A stretch of DNA of 64,000 nucleotides from Petasospora fabianii. Taxonomy: Eukaryota; Ascomycota; Saccharomycetes; Phaffomycetales; Wickerhamomycetaceae. The notes under the pieces are model-generated. The model saw nothing but the letters and a program-made list of their open reading frames with translations, did not search any database and was not told the DNA's origin. Shown here piece by piece: positions 11,001 through 19,670 of the stretch (position 1 is the first letter of the stretch; every line of letters begins with the position of its first letter). The position numbers were made by a program, and so were the translations under genes. The DNA lies in the NCBI GenBank assembly GCA_022641835.1, contig CP048716.1:186001-250000 (forward strand), read 5' to 3'.

Positions 11001-11652
11001 GACGAATTGGGTATCATCACAGATCTTACTTCCTAGTGATCCCAAGAAACGTGTGTTGGTGATCAAGTACTTTGTCACGGTTGCAGAGAAGTGCCGTCTC
11101 TTGAACAACTTTTCTTCCATGACGGCCATCTTGTCTGCTCTCTACGCTTCTCCAATTCATAGATTGAAGAAGACTTGGAAGTACGTTCCAGAGCCTACGA
11201 TGACCTCGATGAACTCTATGAATTCGTTGATGAACAGTACGAGAAATTTTGCAGAGTATAGAGAGCATTTGCGCTTTATCGCTGACAGACCATGTGTCCC
11301 ATTCCTCGGTGTCTTCTTGTCCGACTTGACATTCATTCAAAACGGTAACTCTGATGTGCTTCACGGTGACACAAAGCTGGTGAACTTTGCCAAAAGAACA
11401 AAGACGTTGGATGTGTTGAGGGAGCTGTCTCGTTACAAGAACTTGAAGTACAATATCAAGAAGAACAACGATGTACAGGACTTTGTCCGCTTCCAGTTCA
11501 AGAACTTGCAGAGCATTGAGGAGCAGTACTCAAGATCGTTGGCGATTGAGCCTAGGATTAAGGTTGCCCAGCAAATTCAGCAGAAGGGAGCTAAGAAGAA
11601 AAGTAAACAGACATTTGGACTTCCATCATTCGCTATGGCTCCTGCAGTGTGA
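8062..11652 (+). CDS. CDC25: Ras guanine nucleotide exchange factor Cdc25
   Basis: 1196 aa. An N-terminal SH3 domain spans about residues 9-72 (AEYKSARPNMLELHPGE, NGWWDG, GWFPSNHT). A low-complexity region follows, with a WW-like stretch (VPVWVPQAWTDGTIIYYN). The RasGEF N domain is about 760-870. The catalytic RasGEF (Cdc25 homology) domain is about 920-1145, with DPQQLANQLT, FIANSNDLTNWV, FLGVFLSDLTFIQNGN and LVNFAKR. It activates Ras and so adenylate cyclase/PKA in response to glucose, at membranes. Length and domain order match Cdc25/Sdc25 rather than Bud5 or Lte1. The ATG at 8062 gives an SH3 domain close to the N-terminus; S. cerevisiae Cdc25 has a longer leader. Confidence 0.94.
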   Translation: MEDRSPRAIDEVIAMAEYKSARPNMLELHPGETVYVLQKKDNGWWDGCIIRANDDGTTGQYRGWFPSNHTKSRQQIALEEHKHPKSMSSLLRQNLGEDPRRKDSGVSFNSHDSSQSYGSVSKAPPQQNIQWATAQEAEAMFSASGSSKVPVWVPQAWTDGTIIYYNAELNIHCRELPFFQAPDVDESSTISVPRSQTLANIMMENDSVSPLNTAARPSTATAFTTFTNTDSSTSHYVPRQSVSRSSVNSGGTSTVHPWNSSLYCVPDLFYYDPTDITTWPALRDAFCYFLTLTLDALTKKNGPLFYTYFNIASRLGVLVNLAARLAQHDLQKTGYHNRVQRRLKKISGGIAQVGLNGNLYLTDDSSFNDSTGDRTLSTSTQETLKLDSDEPAHAIEELNSQTNYLQRVTSEIESLKRNAITCVKVFVQISSNQGNEQALLPQVYPRFLTGFFSGANWRNPFVPEPQDPFSGKEVVKSLHHRRVESTLLTKETLGRLELKRDKLTQTLNNVLTALRGKENSQQRNVDVLSEVHKSLALSAKFIDVLEGLDFSIFLKANILGDDANEDLEDLFDPSKLVYPILTEFFEAKQNLRDVFVSIIMDAQSLTLADPTVFRSIREDAMDGGKPITVEPEKSAKQLEIELQKLDIEGDDGISVDVDRNLEATIMQAYDCLDVCLALVAQLISEREAYLNYATRVMNADGYFDLITPNAVPQSREDSTMTTNDEYALPASSHGRYNRYGQSEDVDTPWYLSAEEYELIFTANDAVKGGTREALVQRLTHHDLLDAHFNVTFLTTFRSIFNTTALVNALIKRFKIEPPENLSYEEYSDWVAKKAYPVKLRTVNIMKSLLQKHWNPAYNEPGLYRLLGDFIDELLVQSFPGSEQLKREFTRKVTMDVIEDDELSKEVHDEDENLPISSKTRKMRLLDIDPQQLANQLTVKESRLYNNITQSECLAKAWGTKYGPLGGYPHLQRFIANSNDLTNWVSSQILLPSDPKKRVLVIKYFVTVAEKCRLLNNFSSMTAILSALYASPIHRLKKTWKYVPEPTMTSMNSMNSLMNSTRNFAEYREHLRFIADRPCVPFLGVFLSDLTFIQNGNSDVLHGDTKLVNFAKRTKTLDVLRELSRYKNLKYNIKKNNDVQDFVRFQFKNLQSIEEQYSRSLAIEPRIKVAQQIQQKGAKKKSKQTFGLPSFAMAPAV

Positions 11653-12112
11653 TGATGTCCCATGTTTTGAAAGAAAGACATTTACGATTATAGGGGATTG
11701 CAAGTTACGATGTAGTAGTACTTAATGGAAAGTAGACAGTGTGGTTAATAAGCATTCTAGCCGTGTAACACTATGTAGCAGAGCAAGCCATCCCCCATGC
11801 ACAACCATGAGAAGCCAATCAACCCAGCACATGCCACCGTGGGCTCTTTAATTCTGACACATTCCATATTCCGTCCGTGGCCCCGGATGTGCCTTAATTG
11901 GGCGCCTATCGGGTACAGCCCGCTTATCGCGCACACTTTGGCACAAACGTCACACCTACATTGCTCCCCACAACCAGGTTCCCACACTCGTGAAACGCTT
12001 ACAAGTCTACTACTGTCTTCAGAGTATCTGATATTCGTCTAATTCAAACTCAGAGCTTCCGAAAGACCCCTAAAACGCTTCAAAAGACTTTCGAATAGAC
12101 GCGCACGCAGCC
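11653..12112. other. Intergenic: CDC25 3' end and promoter of the next gene
   Basis: 460 bp. A short palindrome CGGGTACAGCCCG lies around 11910-11922, with CGG/CCG half-sites of the kind zinc-cluster factors bind. This is suggestive only. No coding sequence is supported. Confidence 0.35.
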
Positions 12113-13915
12113 ATGTCCCCCCGCAAGGCACGCCACCAGGGAGGCGACCACTGGCCAGAAACTAGCTCCAGCGGTATCACTACGCCACCAGAGTCCTCAG
12201 ACCCGCTATCTGACTCCCAGTTCAACTATGAGATCCAGAACAACTGGTCGGTAATCTTCACTGACGACAACAACTCCACTGACTACGACGTGAGATCCAA
12301 CTGCTCCTCGTCCCTTGATGACGCTGCAGTTGATAACGAGATGGATGTCGTCTCTGACACGGATTCTGAGTACCCAGCCTTTAAGTTTCTGTCATCTAGA
12401 AAAGGTGTTGGTCAGTCCAACTCCACACTGAAGCCAGTGGTGGAGACAGATTCACAAGAGGACTCTCATGCTACGCTGAGAGCCGCTACCCCTGACAAAC
12501 AGGAGGGTGGCTCCTATAGTTTCCCAGACCCCCTTGAGGACAGCACCCACCATTCTGAGCCAAAGTCAACTGCTAAAGACAAGGCTCCACAGACTTCTTC
12601 TAATAGAAGATTGGCTCCTCCACCATGGGTTGATAACGTCAAGTCCTATTTTGTCTATGCAGTTTTGGGTCTGCTCGTCTTGGATAGATCCATTCAATTG
12701 TTTGACTTGGGATTGCCATCATCAAAGCTCTTTTTTGCTCCAAGAAAGGATCCCCAGCTTACAATTGAGCCTGTTACCACCCATGTACATGATAATGCTT
12801 TGACAGTTACTCAGATCGCTACTAAGACCGAGACATTTTTCATCCCGGACACAACAACCTCTATCGAGACTGTCTATAAGACAATTGCTCCGACTCTGAC
12901 ACCTTCTTGGCAACTTGTGAAGCAGCTATATGCCAACTTGTTGACAGATGCTAAGCTTACCGGTGAATCCCTGTGGGACAAGGGTCTTGCGCTTGGCTCT
13001 GAAACGTCTCGAGTTGCCTCCGAAAAACTCAATGATATTAAGGGGTCCGATGCTGCTGGCGCCGCTGCTCAATGGTTCTCAGGGACTAAACATCGCTTTT
13101 GGTTCTCGGGAGGTCCCTTCAAGAATAATGCCTACTCGACTAAACTGGCGGCTTGCACTGAGACATTGAAAGGTATCGAGAAGAGGATCGGCTCTCATGT
13201 GTCTGGCATCTTCCGTTCAACGCAGGCCAATATTCTGGACATGGTTGGTGCGGCCTCCAGATCCGCTGCCTCCATCAAGGAAAACGGTATACACCAGCTC
13301 TACAGGAAGTATGCTGATAGTCATCCTCTTGCTCCACATTTAGGCTTGGTTAAAGGTGTCAGTCTAGGAAGTCCTGCGTTTAGTCAAGAGAAGTTGTCTC
13401 AAATGTTGAAAGAGCTGGAAGAGCACGCCATAACTGGCCCGTTGAAAGTGCATGCTAAGTTACGGGCCTGGTTGCATGATTTGTCAACCTATCAGAGGCT
13501 TCAGATAGCCCAAGAAGGCGCTGAGCGTGTCTTTGGATTCACATGTCAGGCGACTTTAAGGGCTAAGGAGAACGCACAGTCTGCCATTGACTCGTTTGTG
13601 GAGAACTTTATTCATCCAGCCACTGCTGATGCCTCGCATCTCATGTTTGATTCCCCTGAGAAGCTGAAGAAGGCGGCTGCAAAGACGCATAAAGTTCTTG
13701 ATGGTGCTCTGAAGGATGCAATGTTGGCATTGGAGACTGCCCACAACTACAATGTGGCCAGATTTTGGAAGTCATCCTTTTATTCGACAAGGGACACTTT
13801 GAATTCACTTTCAAAGAAACCCGTACAGGTTGAGCACTGCAAGCCCCGGTTCTTTGGAGGTAAGGCTTGTGAGCAAGAGACATCACACGAACATCACGAT
13901 CACCGTCGTCGATGA
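12113..13915 (+). CDS. unassigned single-pass membrane protein with an Atg8-interaction-like motif
   Basis: 600 aa, not recognised. Residues 1-170 are acidic, Ser/Asp-rich and probably disordered and cytosolic. They contain NNWSVIFTDD, where W45-S-V-I48 fits the W-x-x-I/L/V Atg8-binding (AIM) consensus. A single hydrophobic segment lies at about 178-196 (YFVYAVLGLLVL). The remaining 400 residues are Ala/Lys/Ser-rich and predicted mostly helical, with amphipathic-looking stretches, ending in a His/Arg-rich tail. The layout (N-terminal AIM, one membrane span, helical far side) resembles nucleophagy/ER-phagy receptors such as yeast Atg39, but I see no sequence identity that proves it. The start is the first ATG in frame. 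Confidence 0.7.
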   Translation: MSPRKARHQGGDHWPETSSSGITTPPESSDPLSDSQFNYEIQNNWSVIFTDDNNSTDYDVRSNCSSSLDDAAVDNEMDVVSDTDSEYPAFKFLSSRKGVGQSNSTLKPVVETDSQEDSHATLRAATPDKQEGGSYSFPDPLEDSTHHSEPKSTAKDKAPQTSSNRRLAPPPWVDNVKSYFVYAVLGLLVLDRSIQLFDLGLPSSKLFFAPRKDPQLTIEPVTTHVHDNALTVTQIATKTETFFIPDTTTSIETVYKTIAPTLTPSWQLVKQLYANLLTDAKLTGESLWDKGLALGSETSRVASEKLNDIKGSDAAGAAAQWFSGTKHRFWFSGGPFKNNAYSTKLAACTETLKGIEKRIGSHVSGIFRSTQANILDMVGAASRSAASIKENGIHQLYRKYADSHPLAPHLGLVKGVSLGSPAFSQEKLSQMLKELEEHAITGPLKVHAKLRAWLHDLSTYQRLQIAQEGAERVFGFTCQATLRAKENAQSAIDSFVENFIHPATADASHLMFDSPEKLKKAAAKTHKVLDGALKDAMLALETAHNYNVARFWKSSFYSTRDTLNSLSKKPVQVEHCKPRFFGGKACEQETSHEHHDHRRR

Positions 13916-14527
13916 GCTTCTTCTGAATGGTAGCTTCAGATCAGGAACAATGATCTTCTGGATCGTGACCTGAATTTGACACATGGGCAGACAGTGACTT
14001 GTTTTCTGTCAATAATAATGTTTCATGCCCCTTATGCCCCTTGTTATCTTATCCTTCTTCTTTTATGTCCCCACACTTTTCTTAGCTGGCTAAGTTCCAC
14101 TTCGTTTTTATTTATTTTTTTGTTATCTCTTTTTTTTTTTTCTATTTGTTTGGTTTTGGTTGGTTTGTTTAACTAATGGTATGGCTTGGAGGGTCAGGTT
14201 TATATGGAAGGTAAATGTTATATTGGTTTCTTTTGAACTACAGCGAATGACTAGACTGCATGTCGGGTTAGAGGTCGGTCCTTTAAGGCTGTCCCACTGA
14301 TAAATCTGTAAGATCCAAATAGTACTTACCTGCAGATACATTTCCTATGGTAGCATGTGGTGTAGCGGGTCCGTTGATACCATTGTTTTGTACCAGCGAT
14401 GATGACATGGCTGTGCTGTTACAATGTGAGGGTAATGCGTTAATAACATGACATCATCATCGTTTATTACCTATCTCATCAGATTTTCCAGTTAATATGT
14501 ACAAGCCATTACCATCCACTTATTGAT
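13916..14527. other. Intergenic: convergent 3' ends with a possible small ORF
   Basis: About 610 bp between the 12-14 kb membrane protein and the COX19 stop. It holds T-rich runs (14105-14160) and one candidate small ORF (14283-14408, minus), listed separately. Otherwise empty as far as I can see. Confidence 0.4.
14283..14408 (-). CDS. candidate 41-residue small ORF (unproven)
   Basis: ATG at 14408, TAA at 14285-14283. The product starts MSSSLVQNNGINGPATPH and ends DLTDLSVGQP, a balanced, protein-like composition. A perfect donor-like CAG/GTAAGT sits inside it at 14330/14329, so the true gene could instead be spliced; the acceptor choices I tried gave only 5-21 further codons. It lies about 120 nt downstream of COX19 on the same strand. 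No homologue is recognised and chance occurrence is quite possible. Confidence 0.2.
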   Translation of the reverse strand: MSSSLVQNNGINGPATPHATIGNVSAGKYYLDLTDLSVGQP

Positions 14528-14916
14528 TTATACTTTCCCATCTGCGCCTGCCGTCGTCGTTGTTGTAGTTGTCGTAGATGAAATTGTTTCCGTCTTTAAA
14601 GCCTTCTCCTTCTGATCATCAGGAAGACCAAGATTCTTCCACTCATCTCTATCCATAAGCTGATTATCCATTCTGCACCCGAGATACTTCTTGGCCAGGA
14701 GACGACAATTCAGGGCGTTGTTTCCTTCGACGAGCTTGAGACAGTTTAGATACTCTGCCATGATGCTTGAGCATTCATGATCGTGATCAAGTGGAAAGGA
14801 GCCACGCTCTGGTGGCGTTGGGTTGAAGTTTGCGAATGAGTTTCCTATACATGGCTGTCAGTAGCGTGTCTCGAGAAAAGTTGAATAAAAGAAGACCTAC
14901 CTGGAGCACCAGACAT
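14528..14916 (-). CDS. COX19: Cox19, twin CX9C intermembrane-space protein, two exons
   Basis: Exon 1 is 14916-14901 (16 nt); the intron is 14900-14845 (56 nt, donor GTAGGT, branch CTACTGAC, acceptor TATAG); exon 2 is 14844-14528. The 333 nt encode 110 aa starting [20 protein letters not shown], matching yeast Cox19 (MSGNPGSSLSALRPTPPERG). Twin CX9C pairs are C30/C40 and C52/C62, the Mia40-imported coiled-coil helix fold. Cox19 works in the intermembrane space with Cox11 and Sco1 on copper delivery for cytochrome c oxidase assembly. The C-terminus has a run of eight Thr of unknown meaning. Without the 16-nt exon, the conserved N-terminus would be lost. Confidence 0.95.
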
Positions 14917-15437
14917 CGTTGTTGTTTAAAAATACAGGTCGTATTTGGGACAGGAGGTGTTGAAGTTGCAGAGATGAGGCGATCGGTATTTTAGCTGGGG
15001 AGCGTTATTGACACGGCAGTCTGCCATATTAGGAACTCGGGCATGAGCCGCTAGTGACTGTTATCTTCTACGTCTATCTCAAACCATTTAACATCAAAGA
15101 AGAGTACTTCTAGCTCAGACTCAAAAAAATATCAGAATAATGAAAATATATATAAAAAAAAAATAATACCACTGAGGTCAGTCTGCAGGGCAGAGGGGAG
15201 ACCCTGGCCTAGCCAGAATCGACCATATGCTGTGACATGAGAAGTAAAGTGCCGAGGGTACAGTGACCATCCACGCAAAGATAAACCAAAAGATAGAAAC
15301 CGACAGTCAAAATAATAAAACCAGAAGAAAGAAATATAAACCGTAGCAAAAGTAACCCAAATCCTCAAAAGAGTTACACGTTGAACCCGCGTAATCCCAT
15401 CATCACATCGTAATAATCTTCGAAGCCGTAATTTTCA
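14917..15437. other. Intergenic: COX19 promoter and KNS1 3' flank
   Basis: About 520 bp. It includes an A-rich stretch at 15123-15170. The minus frame at 15132-15368 has no family resemblance and is not called. Confidence 0.4.
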
Positions 15438-17318
15438 TCACATCAACGAGCTTGTAGCTTCATCGACAACACCAAAGTCCCACCAAGGGTGGCTCAAAGC
15501 ATCAATAGCAGTGATTCTCTTTGATGGGTCATACTTGAGCAGTTTTCTAACCAAGTCGATGAAATAGTACCAGAACTGGAAAGTCTCGTAGTGCAAGTCC
15601 TTTACCTTCTTATTGCTGTCCCAGTTCTTTTGTAACGAAGCGTGCATGTTGATCTTGATCTTCAGCTTGAGCTTGGAACATACCCAGTCGTCAAGCCTCT
15701 TTACCTTCTTCACAGCCTCGATTGACTTCTCAGAGGTGTCGCCACGAGGGTAAGCCAATTCATAGTTATGGCCACGCTTGACAAAGAACTCCTTCACTGA
15801 CTGACTCTCAACCCTCTTGATCATAGAGTTAGGTAGCTTCTCATCAAAAACCTTCTCCATGATGGCTAGATGTTCCAAGTTTTCATGCGTGTTGAAAAGC
15901 GCTTCACCTGTTACGAGCTCCACGAGAATACAGCCAAGAGACCACATATCACAAGGGAAGGACCAGCCTGTACCAAGGACAATCTCAGGTGCTCTGTAGT
16001 GTCTAGTAGACACAAGTTCACTGTGATATTCGTCGTTGAAGATTGCACTTCCGAAATCAATAATGTTGATGAGTGGATTCTTCAACACCTTTGATTTCTT
16101 GAATTTAAGGAAGTCCGACGAAGTCAACAAGATGTTCTCTGGCTTGAGATCTGTATGGATAAGCTTCAAGTCATGCAAGAACGCTACCGATCTGATGAGT
16201 TGTCGTGTAATGGCCTGGATCTGGGATCCTGGGAATGGCCTGAATTTGTTACTCTGGAGGAATTCATACAGCGAGATATCCAAAAGATCAGTAATGATGC
16301 AGATGTGATTCTCATAGTCCAACACTTCTCTGAGGTGGATGCAGTTATTGAGATTCTCCGGATCAGCATTCTTCAAAGTAGCAAGAACTCTTAGTTCAAT
16401 CTTTGAGGCCTCTCTGTACTTTGGAATGGCTCTGATAATTTTGATGGCAACTGTCTCATTTCTTGTCAAGTCCAACGCCTTAATCACCTTACCAAAAGTA
16501 CCTTGACCCAAGATGTCGAGGATCTTGAAGCGACCATTAGCAAAGTACTCGCCAGGTTCGGCAATATAGTAGCCATTCTCATCAGTGACAACCCCTCTGC
16601 CATTCTCTGATTGGACTGAAGATGATGGTGATGTGGATGCACTAAGATAGCTGTATGAAGATGAGGCATCACTCTGTGTAGAAGAGCCCGAAGATATCGA
16701 GCTGCTGTGATACTTCGTCGGCAAGACGAGATTTGGTCTGATCTCACCGATCTTTGACAACTCAGAGACCCTTCTGTAGGAAATCTTGGAAAGGGGTAAC
16801 TGTGGCAAGGAGTTTGTTCTTCTCTTCTTCAAACCGACACACATGCCCAACTGCATATTTGTACCATTTGAAGAGTTTACGTTGTTGTTTGTCAAGTCAG
16901 CCATTTCCTTGTTCAAGTTGAAGTTCTCATTAATGTTACCGTGGTCGAGTATGTGGGTGTTGAAAGAGGGTCTCGTTGATTTATCAACAAAGCTCAAGTT
17001 GTCTAATGAGTTCTCATCAAGCGTACGGTCATCATCGTTCGGATATGGCTTCAGCTGGTGCTCCTTGACAAAAATTATTGAGTCAGAATCATCATCAGTG
17101 TACTGAGGCTCTGTATTGGTGGTGTTGAGACCGTAGTGGTTCTCTTCGGCGTCGATGACAATGACGCTGGCATCTCTTTGGGTTGCAGCCACGGAGGTGG
17201 CAGATGTTTCTGGGGCGATCTCGCTCTCTGGAGAACAGAAGTTGTTCTGCAGCAGTGAGTTCCAGTCACTGAAGGATGATCTTGGTCTCTTTCTGGCGGT
17301 CGGTTGGATGAGTGACAT
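15438..17318 (-). CDS. KNS1: LAMMER/CLK dual-specificity protein kinase Kns1
   Basis: 626 aa. An N-terminal low-complexity Ser/Asn-rich half (1-260) precedes a kinase domain (about 264-615). The glycine loop is GQGTFGKVIKA, with VAIKI for the ATP lysine, HTDLKPENILL for the catalytic loop and IDFGSAIF for the metal motif. STRHYRAPEIVLG precedes the family signature EHLAIMEKV (LAMMER motif EHLAMMERI), which identifies the CLK/Kns1 family. In yeast Kns1 acts downstream of TORC1 on Maf1 and RNA polymerase III regulation. It is divergent from the WHI2-like gene across a 1.1 kb promoter region. Confidence 0.96.
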   Translation of the reverse strand: MSLIQPTARKRPRSSFSDWNSLLQNNFCSPESEIAPETSATSVAATQRDASVIVIDAEENHYGLNTTNTEPQYTDDDSDSIIFVKEHQLKPYPNDDDRTLDENSLDNLSFVDKSTRPSFNTHILDHGNINENFNLNKEMADLTNNNVNSSNGTNMQLGMCVGLKKRRTNSLPQLPLSKISYRRVSELSKIGEIRPNLVLPTKYHSSSISSGSSTQSDASSSYSYLSASTSPSSSVQSENGRGVVTDENGYYIAEPGEYFANGRFKILDILGQGTFGKVIKALDLTRNETVAIKIIRAIPKYREASKIELRVLATLKNADPENLNNCIHLREVLDYENHICIITDLLDISLYEFLQSNKFRPFPGSQIQAITRQLIRSVAFLHDLKLIHTDLKPENILLTSSDFLKFKKSKVLKNPLINIIDFGSAIFNDEYHSELVSTRHYRAPEIVLGTGWSFPCDMWSLGCILVELVTGEALFNTHENLEHLAIMEKVFDEKLPNSMIKRVESQSVKEFFVKRGHNYELAYPRGDTSEKSIEAVKKVKRLDDWVCSKLKLKIKINMHASLQKNWDSNKKVKDLHYETFQFWYYFIDLVRKLLKYDPSKRITAIDALSHPWWDFGVVDEATSSLM

Positions 17319-18436
17319 TGTAAACGTGTGTAAAGCTGGTTGTTTGCTCCTGTTAGAGACAGGAAGGCACAGTGGCGACAGAAATCTCCCTTAAAGAAAA
17401 GGGTACGTGACGCCAGTTGGTCCAGTGGATTGCAGAGTATCCGATAGCTACGATCTGTGAATAAGCTATCCGGGTGTTACAGGCAGATGGGTCTCTGGAG
17501 GACCTGAAGAGAGCTGCTGTGCTGTTGATAAACTGAGTGCAGCCACACGTGGAAGGGATGGGGTGCAGTGAGCGGATTGGAATGGCGCTCTGACGCTGCG
17601 CACTGTCGATGTTGTAATCTCTGAGTCGTAGGTTCAGAGCTCTGAGCCTGTGCTTTGAAAGGTCTTCTTAGCTCTATTATCTGGCGATGTCTTGATGAAA
17701 CATTGGCTGTTAAAAGTTGGGCTTGCTTTCGTGTGTTGTGTGCAAGCTTGTTTCGCTGCGGGTGCGCGGGCGGGCGCGGGGTTCTAGAACGAGCGAGATG
17801 CTACAACAAGCCCAGGAGGGGGGAAGAAGAAGCCTGGTATTAAGCCAAGAAGACGACTATATCTTGGCAGCTAAGCATGATAGAACTATTTTACACATGA
17901 GACCACTCAAACGAAGTCCCGCTGACGCTCCACTCATCACCTCCTCTGTGCCTCTTTCGGTGGCGTGCACCACGCGCCAGCCTCAACGATAGTTGCCCAG
18001 GTGACTTCGTACAGTGATTGGCTGGCACATTCGCGAACACTTAGTGACTAAGCAACACGTGACAATCACGTGCACAGCGTTCACTTCCTGGATGGTCTAG
18101 GCGCGAAAAATCTTCCAAGCGCCTACGATTGGAGACAGCCACCACAAACTAAAAAGAGTCAGCGCTTGAGAAGGACTACGACTACGGCAGGCCTCCCGAC
18201 AACCGCCGACGGCAGCTCACGACCACCATCACACACGACGTACCCGAAATTCACGGGAAAGGGAAGGATCCTGAATTTCCATCTCCACTGTGTGACAACT
18301 CGCCTACCTTCGTCTTTTGGAGCGTTCCCGCTCTAGCTTGAATTTTCTAGCCGTCTCTTCCTGTCTTGTCGACCACCATTCCCCATTTCACCAGTATCTA
18401 TCAAAACAGGTAGTTTGATACATCTTCCAATCAATC
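17319..18436. other. Long divergent promoter region, KNS1 / WHI2-like
   Basis: 1118 bp with no supported gene. It holds a purine/GC-rich patch (17755-17835), a GGTGGCG at about 17959 and the paired CACGTG sites listed separately. Short plus-strand frames (17655-17843, 17717-17992, 18070-18336) look random. The length suggests complex regulation of one or both genes. Confidence 0.4.
18056..18072. promoter_or_regulatory. Two CACGTG E-boxes one helical turn apart
   Basis: CACGTG occurs at 18056-18061 and 18067-18072, 11 bp start to start, about 365 bp before the WHI2-like ATG. CACGTG is the site for bHLH factors such as Cbf1 and Pho4 in yeasts. The same-face spacing suggests cooperative binding; the factor is inference. 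Confidence 0.45.
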
Positions 18437-19480
18437 ATGTCTCACGCAAACATTCTCACACAGGTTGAGGAGAACCCGCTGGGCTACTCCGAGCCGCAGT
18501 TAGCCAGTGACGCTGACATGAACTCCATCATCAACCTCAACATCAGAGGCACCATGTTTCAAATCACAAGAGATGAACTGATGAACTTACCGGAGAGTAT
18601 ACTGCTTTGTCTTTTCCCGAATGGTGTCTTTGTCGACATCCATGGCAACACCATTACAACTTTGACCGAGGAGGACATTGTCTACGTCAATTTTGACCCA
18701 ACATGTTTCGAGTACATCATTGAAAGCTTCAACAATGCCGCCAAGAAGTTGCCAGTTGGTACTCAGACGCAAGTTTACGATGCATACCAAACACCTAACG
18801 TTGAGGTTTTGAGTGAAAAGCCATCCATTATTGTCCTCCGAGAGGACATTGACTACTACATTGTTCCACCACACAAGGGAATCAGTCCACAGGGCATTAG
18901 GGCAATCAAGCAGGCTGCGGGCAGCTACTTGGTTAGCCGCATGAAAGTTTTTGAGGGGCTTGGATATGCTCCTGGTAAAAAACTTGGTCCCGCTGAGGAG
19001 CATTTGTTGGATATGTTGTGCTCCTCCGGTTTCGACATCGAGACCCTTTGGGGCCACAGATCTCAAGAGCCAGGTAAAACTGTATTGACATCCTTAGCAC
19101 TCGTTGACTTGAAACATCCAAATCCGCCAGAGCCAGAATCACCAGAATCACCAGCACTGAACCCAGTTACTTCCGAACAGAGTCTGACACCAAAACAATC
19201 TAGAAGATCCAGAATTGCCGAACTTGCTAACAATGCAGCAAGATCAGCTTCTCGCTCAGTATCAAGGAATAGATCAAGAACAAGAAAGAGTGCAGGCACT
19301 TCCTCTAAGTTGTTGTTGTTCTGGAGAAAACCAGCACGTAAATGTTGGTGGTCTAACGATGTTGTGGAGCTGAAAGTTCCTGGTATCCTGGGTCCTAACG
19401 GCATGGAGGAGACATTAACCATTCATGTTCACATACGACGTGTTTGGACGCTTGAGTTGTCAGTAATGGGGGTTCACTGA
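18437..19480 (+). CDS. WHI2: Whi2-like BTB/POZ protein
   Basis: 347 aa. A KCTD-type BTB (BTB_2) fold starts near residue 32: INLNIRGTMFQITRDELMNLPES, then LCLFPNGVFVDIHG and FDPTCFEYIIESF. This strongly resembles yeast Whi2, the activator of the Psr1/Psr2 phosphatases in the general stress response and a negative regulator of TORC1 under low amino acids. A Ser/Arg-rich segment (about 265-295, SRSVSRNRSRTRKS) precedes a C-terminal block with WWSNDVVELKVPG. S. cerevisiae Whi2 is longer (about 486 aa), so orthology is likely but not certain; a related fungal BTB paralogue is the alternative. Confidence 0.75.
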   Translation: MSHANILTQVEENPLGYSEPQLASDADMNSIINLNIRGTMFQITRDELMNLPESILLCLFPNGVFVDIHGNTITTLTEEDIVYVNFDPTCFEYIIESFNNAAKKLPVGTQTQVYDAYQTPNVEVLSEKPSIIVLREDIDYYIVPPHKGISPQGIRAIKQAAGSYLVSRMKVFEGLGYAPGKKLGPAEEHLLDMLCSSGFDIETLWGHRSQEPGKTVLTSLALVDLKHPNPPEPESPESPALNPVTSEQSLTPKQSRRSRIAELANNAARSASRSVSRNRSRTRKSAGTSSKLLLFWRKPARKCWWSNDVVELKVPGILGPNGMEETLTIHVHIRRVWTLELSVMGVH

Positions 19481-19670
19481 AGATGGTAATAGACAATACT
19501 AATGTATTTGCATTGTACTGCATGTAATAATTGACAATCGATTCATTTAGCGACCTGATCGGTCTACATCTTGCTGGAACAAGTCGCCCAAGTTGTGTTG
19601 CGCCTTACATCTGTAGTACTAAAACATCGATTGATACGAGATATGCAATTTGGAGACGTAGATAACTAAA

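Noticed and set aside
8062-11652. Many shadow frames within CDC25, LOS1, UBA1 and other long genes
   Set aside because: All lie out of frame inside genes with unambiguous domain matches.
15132-15368. 78-aa aromatic-rich minus frame between COX19 and KNS1
   Set aside because: AT-rich low-complexity source, no homologue recognised.
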